Numbered from the stretch's first letter, positions 45,270 to 59,027 are shown. The stretch: 64,000 bases of DNA from Vombatus ursinus (GCF_900497805.2 NW_020953952.1:597798-661797), one strand, 5' to 3'. Notes: generated by a model not told the origin, from the sequence alone. Program-made: numbers and translations.

Positions 45270-45770
45270 CACCCACCCAGCTCCCTCTTAATTATTCTCA
45301 GTCTTAAAAGTCTCATCAGAGTCATAACCTACTACGTGCAGCATAAAATAGTCTTTGATCTGGTGACACTGATTTCTTTTCTGTTTCCTGACCAAGACAT
45401 TTCTTCTCTTGGCTCCAGGTATTTTCTCTCATTGTCCTCTATGCTGGGAATGCTTTACCTCTTCATGTTACCCTTCTGGCTTCTTTAAGCCTCAGCTAAA
45501 ATCTCATTTTCTACAGGAAGCCTTTTCTAACCCCACTTAATTCTAGTGCATTTCCTCTGGTAATTGTTTTCTCCTTGTCCTGCTGATAGCTTATTTGCAT
45601 ATATTTGTTTACTATTTGTCTCATCCAATAGATTGTGAGCTCCTTGAAAGAAAGCGTTGCTTTTACCTCTTTTGGTATCCTCAGTTACCATGAACAAGAA
45701 GTTCTTAGCACAGTGTCTGGCATACAGTGGGTTTTTAATAAACATTTGTTGACTATTTACTATTATGTAA
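45270..45770 (+). mobile_element. L2 LINE 3' end
   Basis: TTCTACAGGAAGCCTTTTCT, TAGATTGTGAGCTCCTTGAA, AGCACAGTGTCTGGCATACA and TTTTTAATAAACATTTGTTG, the same order as the copy at 29,140. It explains frames on both strands at 45,168-45,880. Confidence 0.7.
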
Positions 45771-47379
45771 AGCCTTTCCTTCCTCCAGGTTTTAGTACTC
45801 CTCTTTTCCTTGAAATTATTTTGTATTTCCTGATCTGTGTATATAATAAAATACATTAACACCCTGCATCTATGTCTCAATGAGAATATAAAAATGTAAA
45901 CTCATTATTGTCAGGTACTGTTTTGTTTGTACCTAAGCATGCCAAGTGACTGGCACAGTGGTTGGTACAGACTAGGTTTTTTATATGAACATAGGCTTAT
46001 AGATGCAAGGCTAGAAGAGGCCTTGGATACTTGTTTTATAAATAAGGACCCTCCACAGTGATTTTGTAATTTTGTAATTAAGAAAGATGAAGGGACTTCC
46101 TTCTGCAGGTTTTTGCTTGGCGTTATGCATAACTTAATGATAAATTTCGAGATACTTCTGTATCCTTTTCCTTTTTTTTTAAAAAAAAATATTATTTTTT
46201 TCTGTATGATGAACAGTTTATTTTCACATGTATGAGAGAAAGCAAGGGAGACAGGGAGAGGTAAAGACAGAAATTGAGAAAAAATGAAAACCTGGACATG
46301 CAATCCCTACACTTCAGAAAAACTCAGGTAACCTCTCAGTGATTGAGGCAATTCTGTAAAACTACAAGTTGCAGAGAAAGTGCTGACCTGTACTGTTAGA
46401 GAGAATTCCTCTATTAATAAAATTAGAGGTCCAATCACAATCCAATCATTAAGTATTGCTTTTTTTTTTCTTTTTCACATTAAGGCTAAATTTATCCCTG
46501 TAACTTCTGCATGTTGTTTCCAGTGCTTCCTTCTGGGAGAAAAAGATTTCCTGTTAGAATGTTGCTTCTGCAATTCAGGGATCACTTGGGTATCAGTTAT
46601 TCTGATACCAGGATGGTATTATCCATTTTTCCGATTGTTTGTATAAATCACATAATTAATAATATATTCAGATGATCAGAGCAAGAAAAAATAGAGATCA
46701 CATAATCTATCCCCTTTCCTTATTTTAAAAGATGTTGGAAATGAGGCATAGAGAAGTTAAGTTTCTTGTCTACAGTCCCTCATTTATCAAAGAGCAGAAC
46801 TGGGATGTGAACTCATGCTTCCTATCTCCAAATACAATCCTCTTGCCATCACACAACACTACCTGTACCTCAGAGGCTCTTTTTTATAATGTATCATATT
46901 AACTTTTCTACTGGCTTCATAGCCTTGACTGATTAGAAATGTTCTTAATCAACTTGAAATAGTTTGTTCCATAATTGCATGCTGCAGGCTCAGACCAGAC
47001 TCCTGGTGATAGCAGGATATTTATCACGGTGGATATTTGTCTCAGAACAACCCCAGTATCATTTTTGGCAAAATAATTCAAGCTCATATCTTCCTGACCA
47101 TGATTATTAGCAACATTGTTGTATTTGAGGTTTATTGCAGTAAGTTCTGGATCTTTAGTCTAGAGTTCAAGGTTGGCATTTTACTTATAATACTCCTTAG
47201 CTGTGTAACTTTGGGCAAATCCCTTCACTGCTTTGGATCTCAATTTCAACACCAGTAAGACACACCTACTAAAATTATACTACCTATTTTAAGATGGCAG
47301 TGAGTAAGACTCTTTATAAATATTGCAGTGGATGAGGGGGAAAAGGATTGAGCATTTTTAAGTGCATGCTATGTTCAAG
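45771..47379. other. Intergenic with SINE scraps, no gene
   Basis: MIR-like traces at about 45,985-46,110 and 46,690-46,870 (GAACTGGGATGTGAACTCAT). An A/T-run lies at 46,170-46,205. The minus frame at 45,911-46,303 is low complexity and repeat derived. Confidence 0.45.
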
Positions 47380-47640
47380 ACAATGTTTGAGGTTGGATTT
47401 GACTTCAGAGCTTCCTGACTCCATTTTACAAATAGATTCCTTCATCCTCACAACAACTGTGTGAGATAGCTGCTACTATTATCCTTATTTTACACTAAGG
47501 AGACAGAGGCAGACAGGAGGTCAGACAGGATCATAGAGCTAGTAAATATTTTCGATTTGATTTGGACTTAAGTTTTCTTGACTCGAGGCTTGGTACTCTA
47601 TCCACTGAGTCACTTAGCTTCACTTAGCTTCTCCAATATG
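47380..47640 (+). repeat. MIR-type SINE
   Basis: TCATCCTCACAACAACTGTG, CTGCTACTATTATCCTTATT, CATAGAGCTAGTAAATATTT and TCTATCCACTGAGTCACTTA. A ten-base CTTCACTTAG tandem lies near 47,616-47,632. Confidence 0.65.
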
Positions 47641-49259
47641 AGTTGTGATCATACAGAGGCATGACATAGTGAATTATTTTAAATTGTACCAGTGAGTGTC
47701 TAGAATTGTCTCCCTTTAGGTGCAATGGGATATTTTCCCCTTTCACTCTCCATTCATTTGTCCATTCAACACAACATCAACAATGAGTAGGATAGGCTAT
47801 CTCTTTCCTGGGCTTATTGTTAATCATCATATGCTTTTCTGCCACAAGATCATAGCACCTAGAGTTAGAAGGGACATCAGCAATCATCTAGTCCAATTCC
47901 TTAATTATACATTTCATGAAACTGATATAGGAAGGAGTAAAGTCTCTTGCTTAAAGTTATATGACTAGTGAATGGGAGAGCAATAATTTGAATACAGATA
48001 TTTGATTCTAAATCTAATGTTCTTTTCTTGAGTTAAAAGATTACAACTATTTTCAGTCAATTTTTAAAGAGAGATTTTTCCGTTCATCTAAGTTGGGTCG
48101 CAAAGATGAATTTAGTACATGATTCTTTAAACTTGGGCTGCATTGGCCCTATACATATGGTCCAAATGATGGGGTGGGGAGAGGAATGCTCTCCATTTGG
48201 TTTTTCTCAGTTCATCAATTCACAAGGTCACACAAGGGATTCACAAGAGACTTAGAGAACAAGGGACTTAGAAGTCTTTGGGTCCAACCCCCTCATTCTG
48301 CAGATGGAAAACTTGAGGCCTACAGAGGAGAATTGATTTATTCAGGGTCACAGAACTAAATGTTTGAGGTTGGATTTGACTTCAGGGTTTCCTGGCTCCA
48401 GGGCCAGCCATGTATCAACTGCTGGCTATTCATAAATCTGGAAAGTTAGCTTAGGCAAGGAGACCATCAGTGGAACATCACATATTTTCAATGCTATAGA
48501 GTCATAGGGAGAGAAGAAAAAAAAATCTTATCATTTGGGGTTTAACTTCATGGCACACACTTTGAATTCCCACTGCAAAGTTATGTTTACCTCTGTTTTA
48601 TATGGGTATCTTTGGCCCTGTGATGACATCATAGTGGAAATTCTTTGTCCGGAAACCCCCGCCACAATGTTGACCCAGAATTCCTCTATAAGGTACTCTT
48701 AGAGTGGCTTGGTGGCATTGAGTGAGTAAATTATTGGCCTGGAGTAAAAAAGCTGGTATGTGGAAGAGATAGAATTTCAACCTACTGCTTACTGACTCGT
48801 AGGTCAGATTTCTACATACTGTATACCATACTGCCTCTCATAGGATCTTATTGATATGACAGTCACCATTTTTAAAGATATTTCAATGTATCAATCTCTC
48901 TGACTTGTCAGTGAAAAGAATGTTATAATTGTCAAGTAAAAATATCCCTAACATATTTTAAGTATGTTAAATATTGTAAACCTCATGATCCAAGTGAATA
49001 CACAACTGAAATTTGATGTGTTGATTTGAGTTCGGGTCTATGTTTGTTAAATTTTATGAGTATTTCTTATATGCCTAGGATGCTGAATGAATTATGATAT
49101 TATAAGAAACATATCATGTGTCCTTACCTTTTTCTGAGGAGATGCATAATACAAACTGAGAAAAAACACACCTTTATAACCAAGCTAATTTTGTATCGTT
49201 AGGGGAAAAGGGTATGTTAAAATAATAAAAGCATGGAATTGGGAAGGACTTTAGAGTTC
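47641..49259. other. Intergenic with decayed SINEs
   Basis: SINE-like units at about 47,845-48,030 (AGTTAGAAGGGACATCAGCA) and 48,235-48,425 (CCAACCCCCTCATTCTGCAG). Otherwise unique-looking; no gene. Confidence 0.45.
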
Positions 49260-49770
49260 ATACCCATGACTAAATAATAACTTAGTCTAAAACATACCTA
49301 ACATAACATTCTCCAACCTTTACTTGAAAATAAGTATACTTTGTGTGAGAGAGAGAGCCCCATCCTTCCTAAGGCATCCCTTTCCACTTTTGGACAACTA
49401 TGATAGTTGGGATTCTTTTCCTGGCTTTGGACCCCAAATGTGCTTCTCTCTAATTTCTCCATTGTTCTTTGTTTAATCTGGGGACTCAATAGAACAAGTA
49501 CAATCCCTCTGCCAAATGGCAGTCATTAAATATTTGAAGACAATTGAGATGTCCTATATAACTCTTCTCTTATCCGGACTATATCCCAAATCATTCAACT
49601 GACTCCCCATGATGTGATCTTGAACTCTTTCATCATCACTGGTGATGGTCTCTGGACTCTCTCTAATTATCAGTGTACTTCCTAAAAGGAAACACTCATG
49701 CTTCCCTCAGAACAATAATTGATTTATGGCTTGACTGGAGCAGAGTGCAGCAGAATTATCCCCTCTATAG
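49260..49770 (+). repeat. CR1/L3-like old repeat
   Basis: GGCATCCCTTTCCACTTTTG, CAATAGAACAAGTACAATCC, AATGGCAGTCATTAAATATT, TGAGATGTCCTATATAACTC and GGAGCAGAGTGCAGCAGAAT resemble, in order, the well-spread CR1/L3-like 3' sequence of amniotes. The exact family is unsure. Confidence 0.45.
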
Positions 49771-50180
49771 TCCTGGACACTAAGCTTATGGATTCATTCA
49801 CACCTGGGCTTGTTCCCTGGACTTCTACTTGGTTTCTTTGCCCTCCCAGAGACACCTCCTCCCCAAGGACCTGCTCTCTGGATTGACAACTCCTTCCACA
49901 GGACCACCATTTGGCGAAGGACCCAAGCTAAGTCTCACACTCACCTCTGAGCTCACTCTGTACTCCTCCCTCACCTAACTTGCCACTTTGCTTTTTAGTG
50001 GGGGTCATCTCCACCAATCACTCTCTGCTTTGTTCTTTTCCAGTTCTTCTTTATATGTTGTCTTCTTCCATCAGAATATAAAATCATTAAGGGTGGAAGC
50101 TATGTTGTTTGCTTAGATTTTTGTCCTCAAGCACTTAGCATAGTGACTGGCACATTTTAAACATTTAATAAAGGTAAGCA
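49771..50180 (+). repeat. Possible L2-like 3' end
   Basis: The right end carries AGAATATAAAATCATTAAGG, TCAAGCACTTAGCATAGTGA and CATTTAATAAAGGTAAGC, as in L2/MIR tails. The left part (GACACCTCCTCCCCAAGGAC) is unassigned. Confidence 0.35.
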
Positions 50181-50499
50181 TGTAATAAAATAGACCACCT
50201 CTTTCTTTTTTTTTTCCTATGGCTGCCCATTTTTGTCTCTGTATTTCTGTTTTACTATATTTGCCTGTTTCTTCTTAAAGTAAGCTAAGGTCACTGTAGC
50301 TATTTTGAGACCACATTACCCTATTTATATATGCTGAATTTGCAATCCATGAAAAACAAATAATATTAAGAAAAATGCATGATGTTGATTTTCTGTTCTT
50401 TTACTAATCTTCAAATTAAGCATCACTAATCATAAATGAAGACATGCCTCCTCCTTGTATTTATGAATTTGACTTTTTTTTAACATTAACTAGTGTCTC

Positions 50500-50960
50500 A
50501 GTGAGGCAGCCTCTTCCAATGTCAAAAGTTTTTCTTAGGAAATTCTTCCTTATATTTACCTGAAATCTGTCTTCCTATAATTTCCACTCTTTTGATCCAA
50601 ACTGGATCCATACCAAAAAAGTTAGCTTCCTCTTTTACATGAAATCCTTTCAAATATTTGAAAAGAGCTACTGTATCATAGCTTCTATTATCTTTTATTT
50701 TCCTCTGTCTTTGATTTCTCATCTCATCCTTACTCTAAGACAGTGTTTGTTTTCTCTCAGAGGTTTACAATCCTCTGAATCACAAAAATAGAGAATTACA
50801 GAGATGGAGACCTCAGAGCTATCTAATCTGAGGAGTGCCTGCAGAAAATATGCCCCAAAGTAATAATTCAGACATCTTTTGAAGGCCTCCAAAAATGTTT
50901 AATTCACCTCTCAAGGAAGCAGCTTTAATTGTGTGGGACTTTTCCATTATATCAAACAGT
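50500..50960 (+). repeat. CR1/L3-like old repeat pieces
   Basis: CAGCCTCTTCCAATGTC, AATTCTTCCTTATATTTACC and CTTTCAAATATTTGAAAAGA, then a second unit from 50,780 (AGAGATGGAGACCTCAGAGC, TTTTGAAGGCCTCCAAAAAT). Same family as 49,260, strongly decayed. Confidence 0.4.
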
Positions 50961-51434
50961 ATATGACTTCTTAAAACATAGGGATCTTAGAATTGTAAGA
51001 CTTTAGAATAGAAAGGCATTTTAGATACCAGATTCATCTGTCATAGCCCTTCATTTCATAGATGAGGACATAAAGGTTAATTCATTTGTTAAAAGTTACA
51101 TGCATAGTTGGTAGCAGAACCAAGATGTTTTATTCTACATAAAGTGTAATTTCATGACAACATCTCACCTTCATTCATTATTTCATTGCTGCCCTTGGGG
51201 CACAAGGAAAACAAGTATAATTTATTTTGTAAATGGCAGCCATTCAAATATTTAATAACAGTTATTGGGCCACACCTTCTACCTCCTCCTCACCTCTTAT
51301 GTTGTCTTTTCATCCCTTTAAATACCCCCAGTTTTGTCAACACATAGTTATATGGTACAAATGAAGAATAAGAAGAAGAAGATAGAAAAGGGAGTTGGAA
51401 GAAGAGATGATAGACAAGACAAGATAGAATTATT
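50961..51434. other. Intergenic, nothing recognised
   Basis: A SINE scrap may lie at about 51,000-51,120 and a CR1/L3-like scrap at 51,230-51,330 (AATGGCAGCCATTCAAATAT). A GAAGAA patch is at 51,365-51,385. Confidence 0.4.
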
Positions 51435-51705
51435 AAATTTCAGAAATGATTTGGTGGAAAGAACAAAGGACATGGCATCATGAAAGGTTGGTGTTTAATC
51501 CTGGCTCTGATACTAGGTGTATTACCCAGGGAAAGTTATTTAAGCTCTGTAAGCCACAGTTCCCTCATCTGAAAAAAATGAGAACAACAAGAATAATAAT
51601 GACTACAATAATAAGTAGCAGTTGCATACAGCTTTAGGTTTTGCAAGACATTTTACATAGATATATCATCTCATTTGATCCTTATAACAACCATCTCTAA
51701 ATCAT
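51435..51705 (+). repeat. MIR/THER-type SINE
   Basis: AGGACATGGCATCATGAAAG, AATCCTGGCTCTGATACTAG, CCACAGTTCCCTCATCTGAA and TCATCTCATTTGATCCTTAT. Confidence 0.6.
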
Positions 51706-52789
51706 AGTCTGGTTTCAAGGGGAGTACCTCTTACATCTCAATGGGATCTAATGTTTTAAATTATTCTTAATTATAATCAATATAATGCCTCTGGTCTAAA
51801 GGCTTTAATCTTGGAATAACCATTAAAGAATTTATCAATTAAGTCCTTGTTCATAATTCTGCTGGTAGGGAAAGTAAATTGTTAGATTAAATAAGAACCT
51901 GTGCCTTCCAAAAAAACTTAATCTATTACTGATTTGCAAATGGTGAATCAAAGAATCAAGCTACATATCACCCTTTTTAATTTGTTCCATGTACACCTTA
52001 ATTCACATTGATTACCCCTTCATCTTCCTTCATTTTCTTTCACTCACACCCCTATCCACAATTTGAAAACAATTGATGGGATGTTTCTACTCTATAAAGA
52101 ATTAAAGGAAGAGATTGAAGCTTTGGCTCCTACTGGAGTTCTAAAATCTCACTGAATTTTGAAACCTACCTGAGATCAATAAGTAAGTGTTCTTGGCAAC
52201 ATCACCAATGCCTTGAATGCATGGAGACTGAATGATGCAGAAGGGTTTATAAGTCTAAATTGTCTCCACTTTGGGACCATTTCACAGGAGACTTTCACTA
52301 TGAAATTTGAAGAAGCGATTAAAATGTTGCTTCCTGAAAAAATTCCATGAGGAAGCTCCCTCTAGGGAGGAAACATTTATCATCTGAATCAGACTTAAAA
52401 AATAAATAAGAACCTTGAATTTGAGAGTTTACTTTTTTGACAATTCAAGTTACTTTTAATTTTCATAATGAGATTAGTGATTTTGGGACTGTCATCATTT
52501 GACTTGAAAAAGTAATACTCTTAATTTGGCACATGAGAGGAAATCACCAATTGACAGTGAGCAAATCACTTTCTTTCCTTGTTTCTTAATCAGTAAAATA
52601 GAAATAATAAACCTTCCATTGTTTAGGCTTATTGTAAATGAAACACCTTGGAAATTGTAGAATTTTGTGTAGATGGAAAGGCAGCATCTCAAAGTACATA
52701 AGGTGCTCTTCTTGGGATCAAAAATACATGAGTTCAAGCCATACTTCTGACACTTATAGCTACATGACTCTGGTCAATCAATCTATCAA
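51706..52789. other. Intergenic, no gene seen
   Basis: AT-rich. A SINE scrap at about 52,690-52,770 (GATCAAAAATACATGAGTTC) is all I can name. Confidence 0.45.
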
Positions 52790-53165
52790 ATAATAAACAA
52801 TTATTAAGGGTGTACTATGTGCTAGGCATCATGCTAAGTTCTAGGGATACAAAATGAGGCAAAAGAGTTCCTATTTCAAGGAGCTTACCATCTAATGGCC
52901 ATATCAACTTGTATTTAAATAAGACTTTAAGACTTGCAAAGTACTTTACAAATGTTATCTCATCTTATCCTCATAATATTATACTGATTTTATCCCCACA
53001 ATCACCCTGGTAGATGGCTGATATCATTATGCTCTTTTTACTGAAAAGAAAATTGAGGCAAACTGAAATTAAGTGACTTGTTTAAATTTACACAGCTACA
53101 AAATATTTGAGTTTGAATTTGAATTCAGCTCTTCCTGACTCCAGGTCTATCACTTTATCCACTAT
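52790..53165 (+). repeat. Two old repeats back to back
   Basis: First, the start of the unclassified family of 10,388 (GTGTACTATGTGCTAGGCAT, TCAAGGAGCTTACCATCTAA). Then a MIR from about 52,915 (TTGCAAAGTACTTTACAAAT, AATTGAGGCAAACTGAAATT, CTTCCTGACTCCAGGTCTAT). Confidence 0.6.
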
Positions 53166-54104
53166 GTCACCATCAAGAGTCAAAGTCAATTAACTTCTCA
53201 ATGGACTAGAAAATACTCTAATTATGTAGTAGTTATTGGTCATTGATGAAGGGAATTTTTGCACTAGGAGTGTTGTGTACTAATGAAATCATGTGGGGGG
53301 GGCATGTTTTTTAAAGTGAACTTTTATTTTCAGTAGTTATAACCATTAATTACTAAATTTGAAGGAACCTGAATGGTCACTAGTCCAACAAATTTGAAGG
53401 ATATGACAATTACTATTAACAGCTGTTATTTTTAACAAGATGTCACACTAATCTCAAACCTAGAAGATCTGGGTTTTATAAAGTTCAACCTTTGATGCAT
53501 GCTATCTGTGAGACCCTGGGCAAGTCATTTTACTTTTCAGTGTGTTAGGCAACTATATATATATGATCATAAATTGCAGAGACAATACCAGCATGGATTG
53601 GTTGAGTGTTTTTTCACCTTCAAGTTTCCTATACCAATGAAATTACAAATACATTTCCTATTCATATACTTTTATCAATATCACATTAATAATTTTCTCA
53701 TCCATAGAGGATATTATGGAATAGACAGGCTTCATGATGGAGTCAGGTCTCTGAGATACAAAGGAAATACATAATGATACATGTGAACAGCAGGTAGAAA
53801 TAGTATGCAATGTAATGTGAGGGGCGAGTGTGCTAACGGGAAAGGAGAAATGCACTCCTATCCATGCATGATTTTCAGTACTTTCCTCACTCAGAAGGTT
53901 GGATGGATATTTCCTTTTTTTAATCCAGACCACCAAAAATGGTAGCCATGGGACCAAAAATGGAAGGGAACTTAGATCACCCTTTTACCTTCCAGTCTTA
54001 AGCTCATGACTTATTCTATATTCATAAGAAAGGTTTGTACAGTCAATTAAAGTTCTCCCACTTGATCATATTAGTTCTAGGCTCCCAGACCATTTCATAC
54101 TGAG
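53166..54104. other. Intergenic, no gene seen
   Basis: SINE scraps at about 53,465-53,550 and 53,690-53,770. A G-run at 53,294-53,302. Nothing coding. Confidence 0.4.
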
Positions 54105-54990
54105 CAAACACATAGCTTGGAAAATGAATGACAAAAATTAACTGTGGAAAACAAGTCCTTAAAAATACAAATGACCAAATGGGAAAAAAAAGTACACTGA
54201 AGAAAACAAATCCCTAAAAAATAGAATTGACCAACTGGAAAAAAGTACACCGAAGAAAACAACTCCTTAAAAAACAGAATTGGCTAAACAGAAAAGTAGA
54301 CACAAAAAATCACTGAGGAAAAGAACTCCTTAAAAAATAAAATGGGCCAAATTAAAAAGGAGGTACAAAATCTAATAGAAGAAAACAGTTGGTTAAAATT
54401 TAGAATTGGGCAAGTGGAAGTTAATGACTCTATGAGAGAGTAAGAATCAGTCAAACAGAAACAAAAGAATGAGAAAATTGATGAAAATGTAAAAAAATAC
54501 CTCATTGGTAAAACAATTGACCTAGAAAATAGATCCAGGAAAGACAAATTAAAAATTATTGGTCTACCTGAAAATTATGACAAAAAAAGAGCCTGAGCAG
54601 CATCTTTCAGTAAATCATCAAGGAAAAGTGCCCTGGGGTCCTAGAACCAGTGGGTAAAATAGGCATAGAAAGAATCCACCAGTCACCTCCTGAGAGAGAT
54701 CTCAAATTGAAAATGCAAAGGAATGTAGTAGCCAAGTTCTAAAATTACCAGGTAAAAGAGAAAATATTGCAAGCATCTAGAAAAAAGTAATTTAAATACG
54801 GAACTAGAGTCAGGATTATGCAAGACCTTGCAGCTTCTACATTAAAATATCATAAGGCATGGAATACAATATTCCATAAGGCAAAGCAGCTTGGAATATG
54901 ACCAAAGATCAATTACTCAGTGAAAATGAGCATCATCTTTCAGGGGAGGAAATGGATATTGAATGAAATGGAGGACTTCCAAACCTTCCT

Positions 54991-56017
54991 TTTTTTTTCC
55001 AGTTGGCCAATTGTATTTTTTAAGGACTTGTTTTCTTCAGTGTATTTTCTTTCCAGTTGGTCAATTGTATTTTTAAGGACACTTCTACATCTCTCATTTG
55101 ACTTTTAAAATCCTTCTTGAGCTCTTCTAAGAAGGCTTTTTGGGCTTCAGACCAGTTCATATTCCCTTTTGAGGTTCCAGATATAGGTTTGTTGATAATG
55201 TTGTCCTCTTCAGAATTTCTGCCTTGTTCTTCACTGTTTCCATAATTTGAATCAATGTTTTGTTTCTTTTTGCTCATGGTGTTTGATTTTTTCCTGACCT
55301 TTAAAGAGATTAAGCTCTCCTGCTGGAGAGCATAGGACACTGACCCAAGTTTCTTGTGTTGGGAGCCTAGATCTTGGTCACTGGCTTTGTGTGCTGGGGC
55401 CTCTTATGTTGGCAATTAGAGGCTGTAGAGTTCTGGTAGTTTACCTGGTGTTGGGCTGGAATCAGCAAGGCTGGAACTCTGGGGAAACTCTAGGTTGCCT
55501 GCTTTCCCTTTCCTTTGCTTTCTTCAGCTCCTTTTAAATGGATGTTGTAGGGTGTTTATCTGCCTGGGGCCCTCTGTAGTACTGCTTCCTTTATTTTTGC
55601 TGAGGCACTGGGAGACCCCGTTGCTGTAGAATTCCAATGTACTTGGTGGTTTTCTGAACTGGTTTCCACTAGTTCCCCCACCCTCACTGAGGCACATGAA
55701 GGTGCAGGTGTTGGTGTTTGTCTACTTCAGCACCTGGGTTTCAGGATCTCCTCCTGGTATGCTGAGGTGGGGCTTTGTGCTAGCTTGCTGGGATGCCTCC
55801 TGTTCTATACTGCTCTCCTTCCCCCAGGGAAAGAGGGGCCTTTCCTATTAATTCCTCAAGTTAACTGGGCTACTGGACTGCTGCTCCCTGTCTTTCTTCT
55901 GGTTTGGCTGTTCCAGGGCTTTTCCTGGGGTGATATTTTCTGAGCTTTCAGATATTGATAGGGGAGAGTGAGAGCAACTATGTTTTTACTCTGCCATCTT
56001 GGATCCCAAAAGCAAAG
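54991..56017 (-). mobile_element. L1 5' fragment inserted in the opposite strand
   Basis: On the minus strand it begins GGATCCAAGATGGCAGAGTA, the L1 5' UTR start, and runs about 735 bases to the ORF1 ATG at 55,277 (MSKKKQNIDSNYGNSEEQ). It covers about 85-95 codons of ORF1, then ends in the coiled-coil region with CTGGAAAAAAAAAGG. Host L1 ORF1 sequence flanks it as TTCCAAACCTTCCT (54,977-54,990) and TTTCAAACATTCCT (56,018-56,031), a 14-base direct repeat with two mismatches. So it looks like a target-primed insertion of an L1 RNA that ended inside ORF1. Confidence 0.85.
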
Positions 56018-59000
56018 TTTCAAACATTCCTGATAAAAAGACCAGAGCTCAACAGAAAAGTTGCTCTTCAAATAACAGGACAGAAAAACAACAACAACAA
56101 CAACATGCTATTAATAAGGGCAAACTGTTTACATACCTACAAGGGATCATGACACTTGTAACTCTTGAGAACTGTATTGTTATTACACCATTTTAAAGAG
56201 GTATACATAGACAGAGGGGGTGGGTGTAAATTGACTTTGATGTAATGATAAAAAATCTAATTAAGTGAGTTAAATGGATCGAAGTAAGTGGATTAATCTG
56301 ACATAATTAAGGGATTATACTGGTCAAAAAGGAAAGGAGGAGGCAGACAAGAATAAATTACATTACAGGAAAAGGCACAGAAACCTATTACAGCAGAGGG
56401 AAAGAAGGGAGGGAGATGAGCATTGTTTGAACTTTACTCTCATCAGATTTGACTCAAGGAGGGAATAACAAAATCAGTTAGGTATAGGAATCTAACTTGG
56501 CCTATAGGCAGTAGGAGGGAAAAGGGGAAAGAAAAGGAAGGGAGGATAGAAGGGAGGGAAGAAGTAGTAAGGGTAAAGGGAAAGAAAATGGAGGGGGTTA
56601 ATAGAAAGTTGGTGGGGCTGAGGGAGGCTGTGGTCAAAAGCAAAACACTAGTGAGGAGGGAAAGGGAGAAAGGAGAAAGAAAAGCATAAACAGGAGGGAA
56701 TAGGATGGAGAGAAAGATACACATAGTAATCATAATTGTGAATGTGAGTGGGATGAAGTCTCCCAAAAATAGCTGATAGCAGAATGGATTAAAAACCATA
56801 ATCCTACAATATGCTGTTTACAGGAAACACATTTGAAATAAAGGGATACACACAGGGTAAAGGTAAAAAGCTGGAGTAGAATACATTATGCTTCAGCTGA
56901 AGCTAAAAAAAAAACAAAAAACAGGGGTAGCAATCCTGATCTCAGACAAAGCAAAACCAAAAATAGATCTTATCAAAAGAGATAAGGAAGGAAACTACAT
57001 CCTGCTAAAAGGCATCATAGGCAATGAAGTAATATCATTATGAAACATATACGCAATCAAGTGTTATAGCATCCAAATTCTCAAGGAGTTATGGCAAGAA
57101 ATAGACAACAAAACTATACTAGTGGGGGACCTCAACCTCCCCCTCTCTGAACTAGATAAATCTAACCACAAAATAAACCAGAAAGGAAGTTAAGGAGGTG
57201 AATAGAATTTTAGAAAAGTTAGATATGGTAGACCTCTGGAGAAAATTGAATGGGGAGAGAAAGGAAAATACTTTTTTCTCAGTGGTACAAGGTGCATATA
57301 CAAAAATTCACCATGTACTAGGGCATTAAAACCTCACAATTCAATGAAGAAAGGGAGAAGTATTAAATGCATCCTTTTCAGATCATGATGCAATAAAAAA
57401 ATATGTAATAAAGGGCCATGGAAAGATAGACTAAAAATTAATTGGAAATTAAATAATCTGACCCTAAAGAATGAATGGGTCAAACAACAAACGATAGCAA
57501 CAATCAATAATTTCATTCAAGAGAATGACAATAATGAAACAACATACATAAACTTATGGAATGCAGAGAAAGCAGTTCCTAGGGAAAATTTTATATCTAT
57601 AAAGGCTCACATGAATAAAATAGAGAAAAAGGAGATCAATGAATTGGTCATGCAACTAAAAAACTAGAAAAAGAACAAATTAAAAATCCTTAATTAAATA
57701 CCTAATCTGAAATACTGAAAACCAAAGGCGAGATTAATAGAATTGGAATTAAGAAAATTATTGGACTAATAAATAAAACTAATAGCTGGTTTTATGAAAA
57801 AGAAAATACAATAAAATAAATAAAACTTTAGCTAATTTAATTTTAAAAAGAAAGAAGAAAACCAGATTATCAGTATCAAAAATGAAAAGGGTAAATCCAC
57901 CACCAAAGAAGAGGAAATAAAAACTATAATTAGAAACCATTTTGCACAACTGTATGCCAATAAATTTGGCAATGTTAATGAAATGGATAAATGTTTACCA
58001 AAATATAAATTGCTTAGATTATCAGAAGAGGAAATAAAACACTTAAATAACCCCATCTCAGAAAAAAAGAAATTGAACAAATCATTGATGAACTCCCTAG
58101 GAAAAAATCTCCAGGGCCAGATAGATTTACAAGGGATTCTATCAAACATTTAAAGAATAATTTATTCCAATACTATGTAGAATATTTGGGAAAATAAGTG
58201 AAGAAGGAGTCTAACCAAATTCTTTTTTATGATACAAACATGGTGCTAATACCTAAACTGGGAAGAGCCGAAACAGAGAAAGAAAATTATAGACCAATTT
58301 TCTTAATGAATATGGGTGCAAAAATTTTGAATAAAATATTAGCAAATAGATTATAGCAACTTATATGATAAGATCAATGCACTATGACCAGGTAAGATTT
58401 GTAACAGGAATACAGGTTCAATATTAGGAAAACTATCAGCATAATTGATCATATCAATAACAAAACTAACAGAAACTCCATGATCATCTCAATAAATAAC
58501 AGAAAAAGCTTTTGACAAAATGCACCATCCATCCCTATTAAAAAACAAACAAACTAGAAAGCATCGGAATAAATGGAGACTTCCTTAAAATGATAAGCAG
58601 CATCTACCTAAAACCTACAGCAAGCATCATATAGAATGGGGGTAAACTAGAAGTATTTTCAATAAGATCAGGTGTGAAAGAAGGATGTGCATTATCACCA
58701 TTGTTATTCAATATGATATTGGAAACGTTAACTTTAGTAATAATTGAAGAAAAAAGAAACTGAAGGTATTAGAATAGACAAAGAAGAAACAAAGCTATCA
58801 CTATTTATAAATGATATGATGATATACATAGAGAATCCTAGAGAATCAAGTAAAAAAAACTACTCGAAATAATAAGCAACTTTAGTAAAGTTGCAGGCTA
58901 TAAAATAAAGCTACATAAATCATCAGCATTTCTATATATTACCAACAAAACTCAACAACAAGAGATAGAAAGAGAAATTCCGTTTAAAGTTACTGTAGAC

Positions 59001-59027
59001 ATTATAAAACATTTAGGAGTCTACCTA

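Noticed and set aside
55020-55340. A novel 106-residue charged protein on the minus strand
   Set aside because: It is the end of an L1 5' UTR plus the ORF1 N-terminus; the true L1 start is the internal Met at 55,277.
56443-56799. A 118-codon minus frame rich in Ser, Leu, Phe and Pro
   Set aside because: Antisense of the purine-rich L1 spacer between ORF1 and ORF2.
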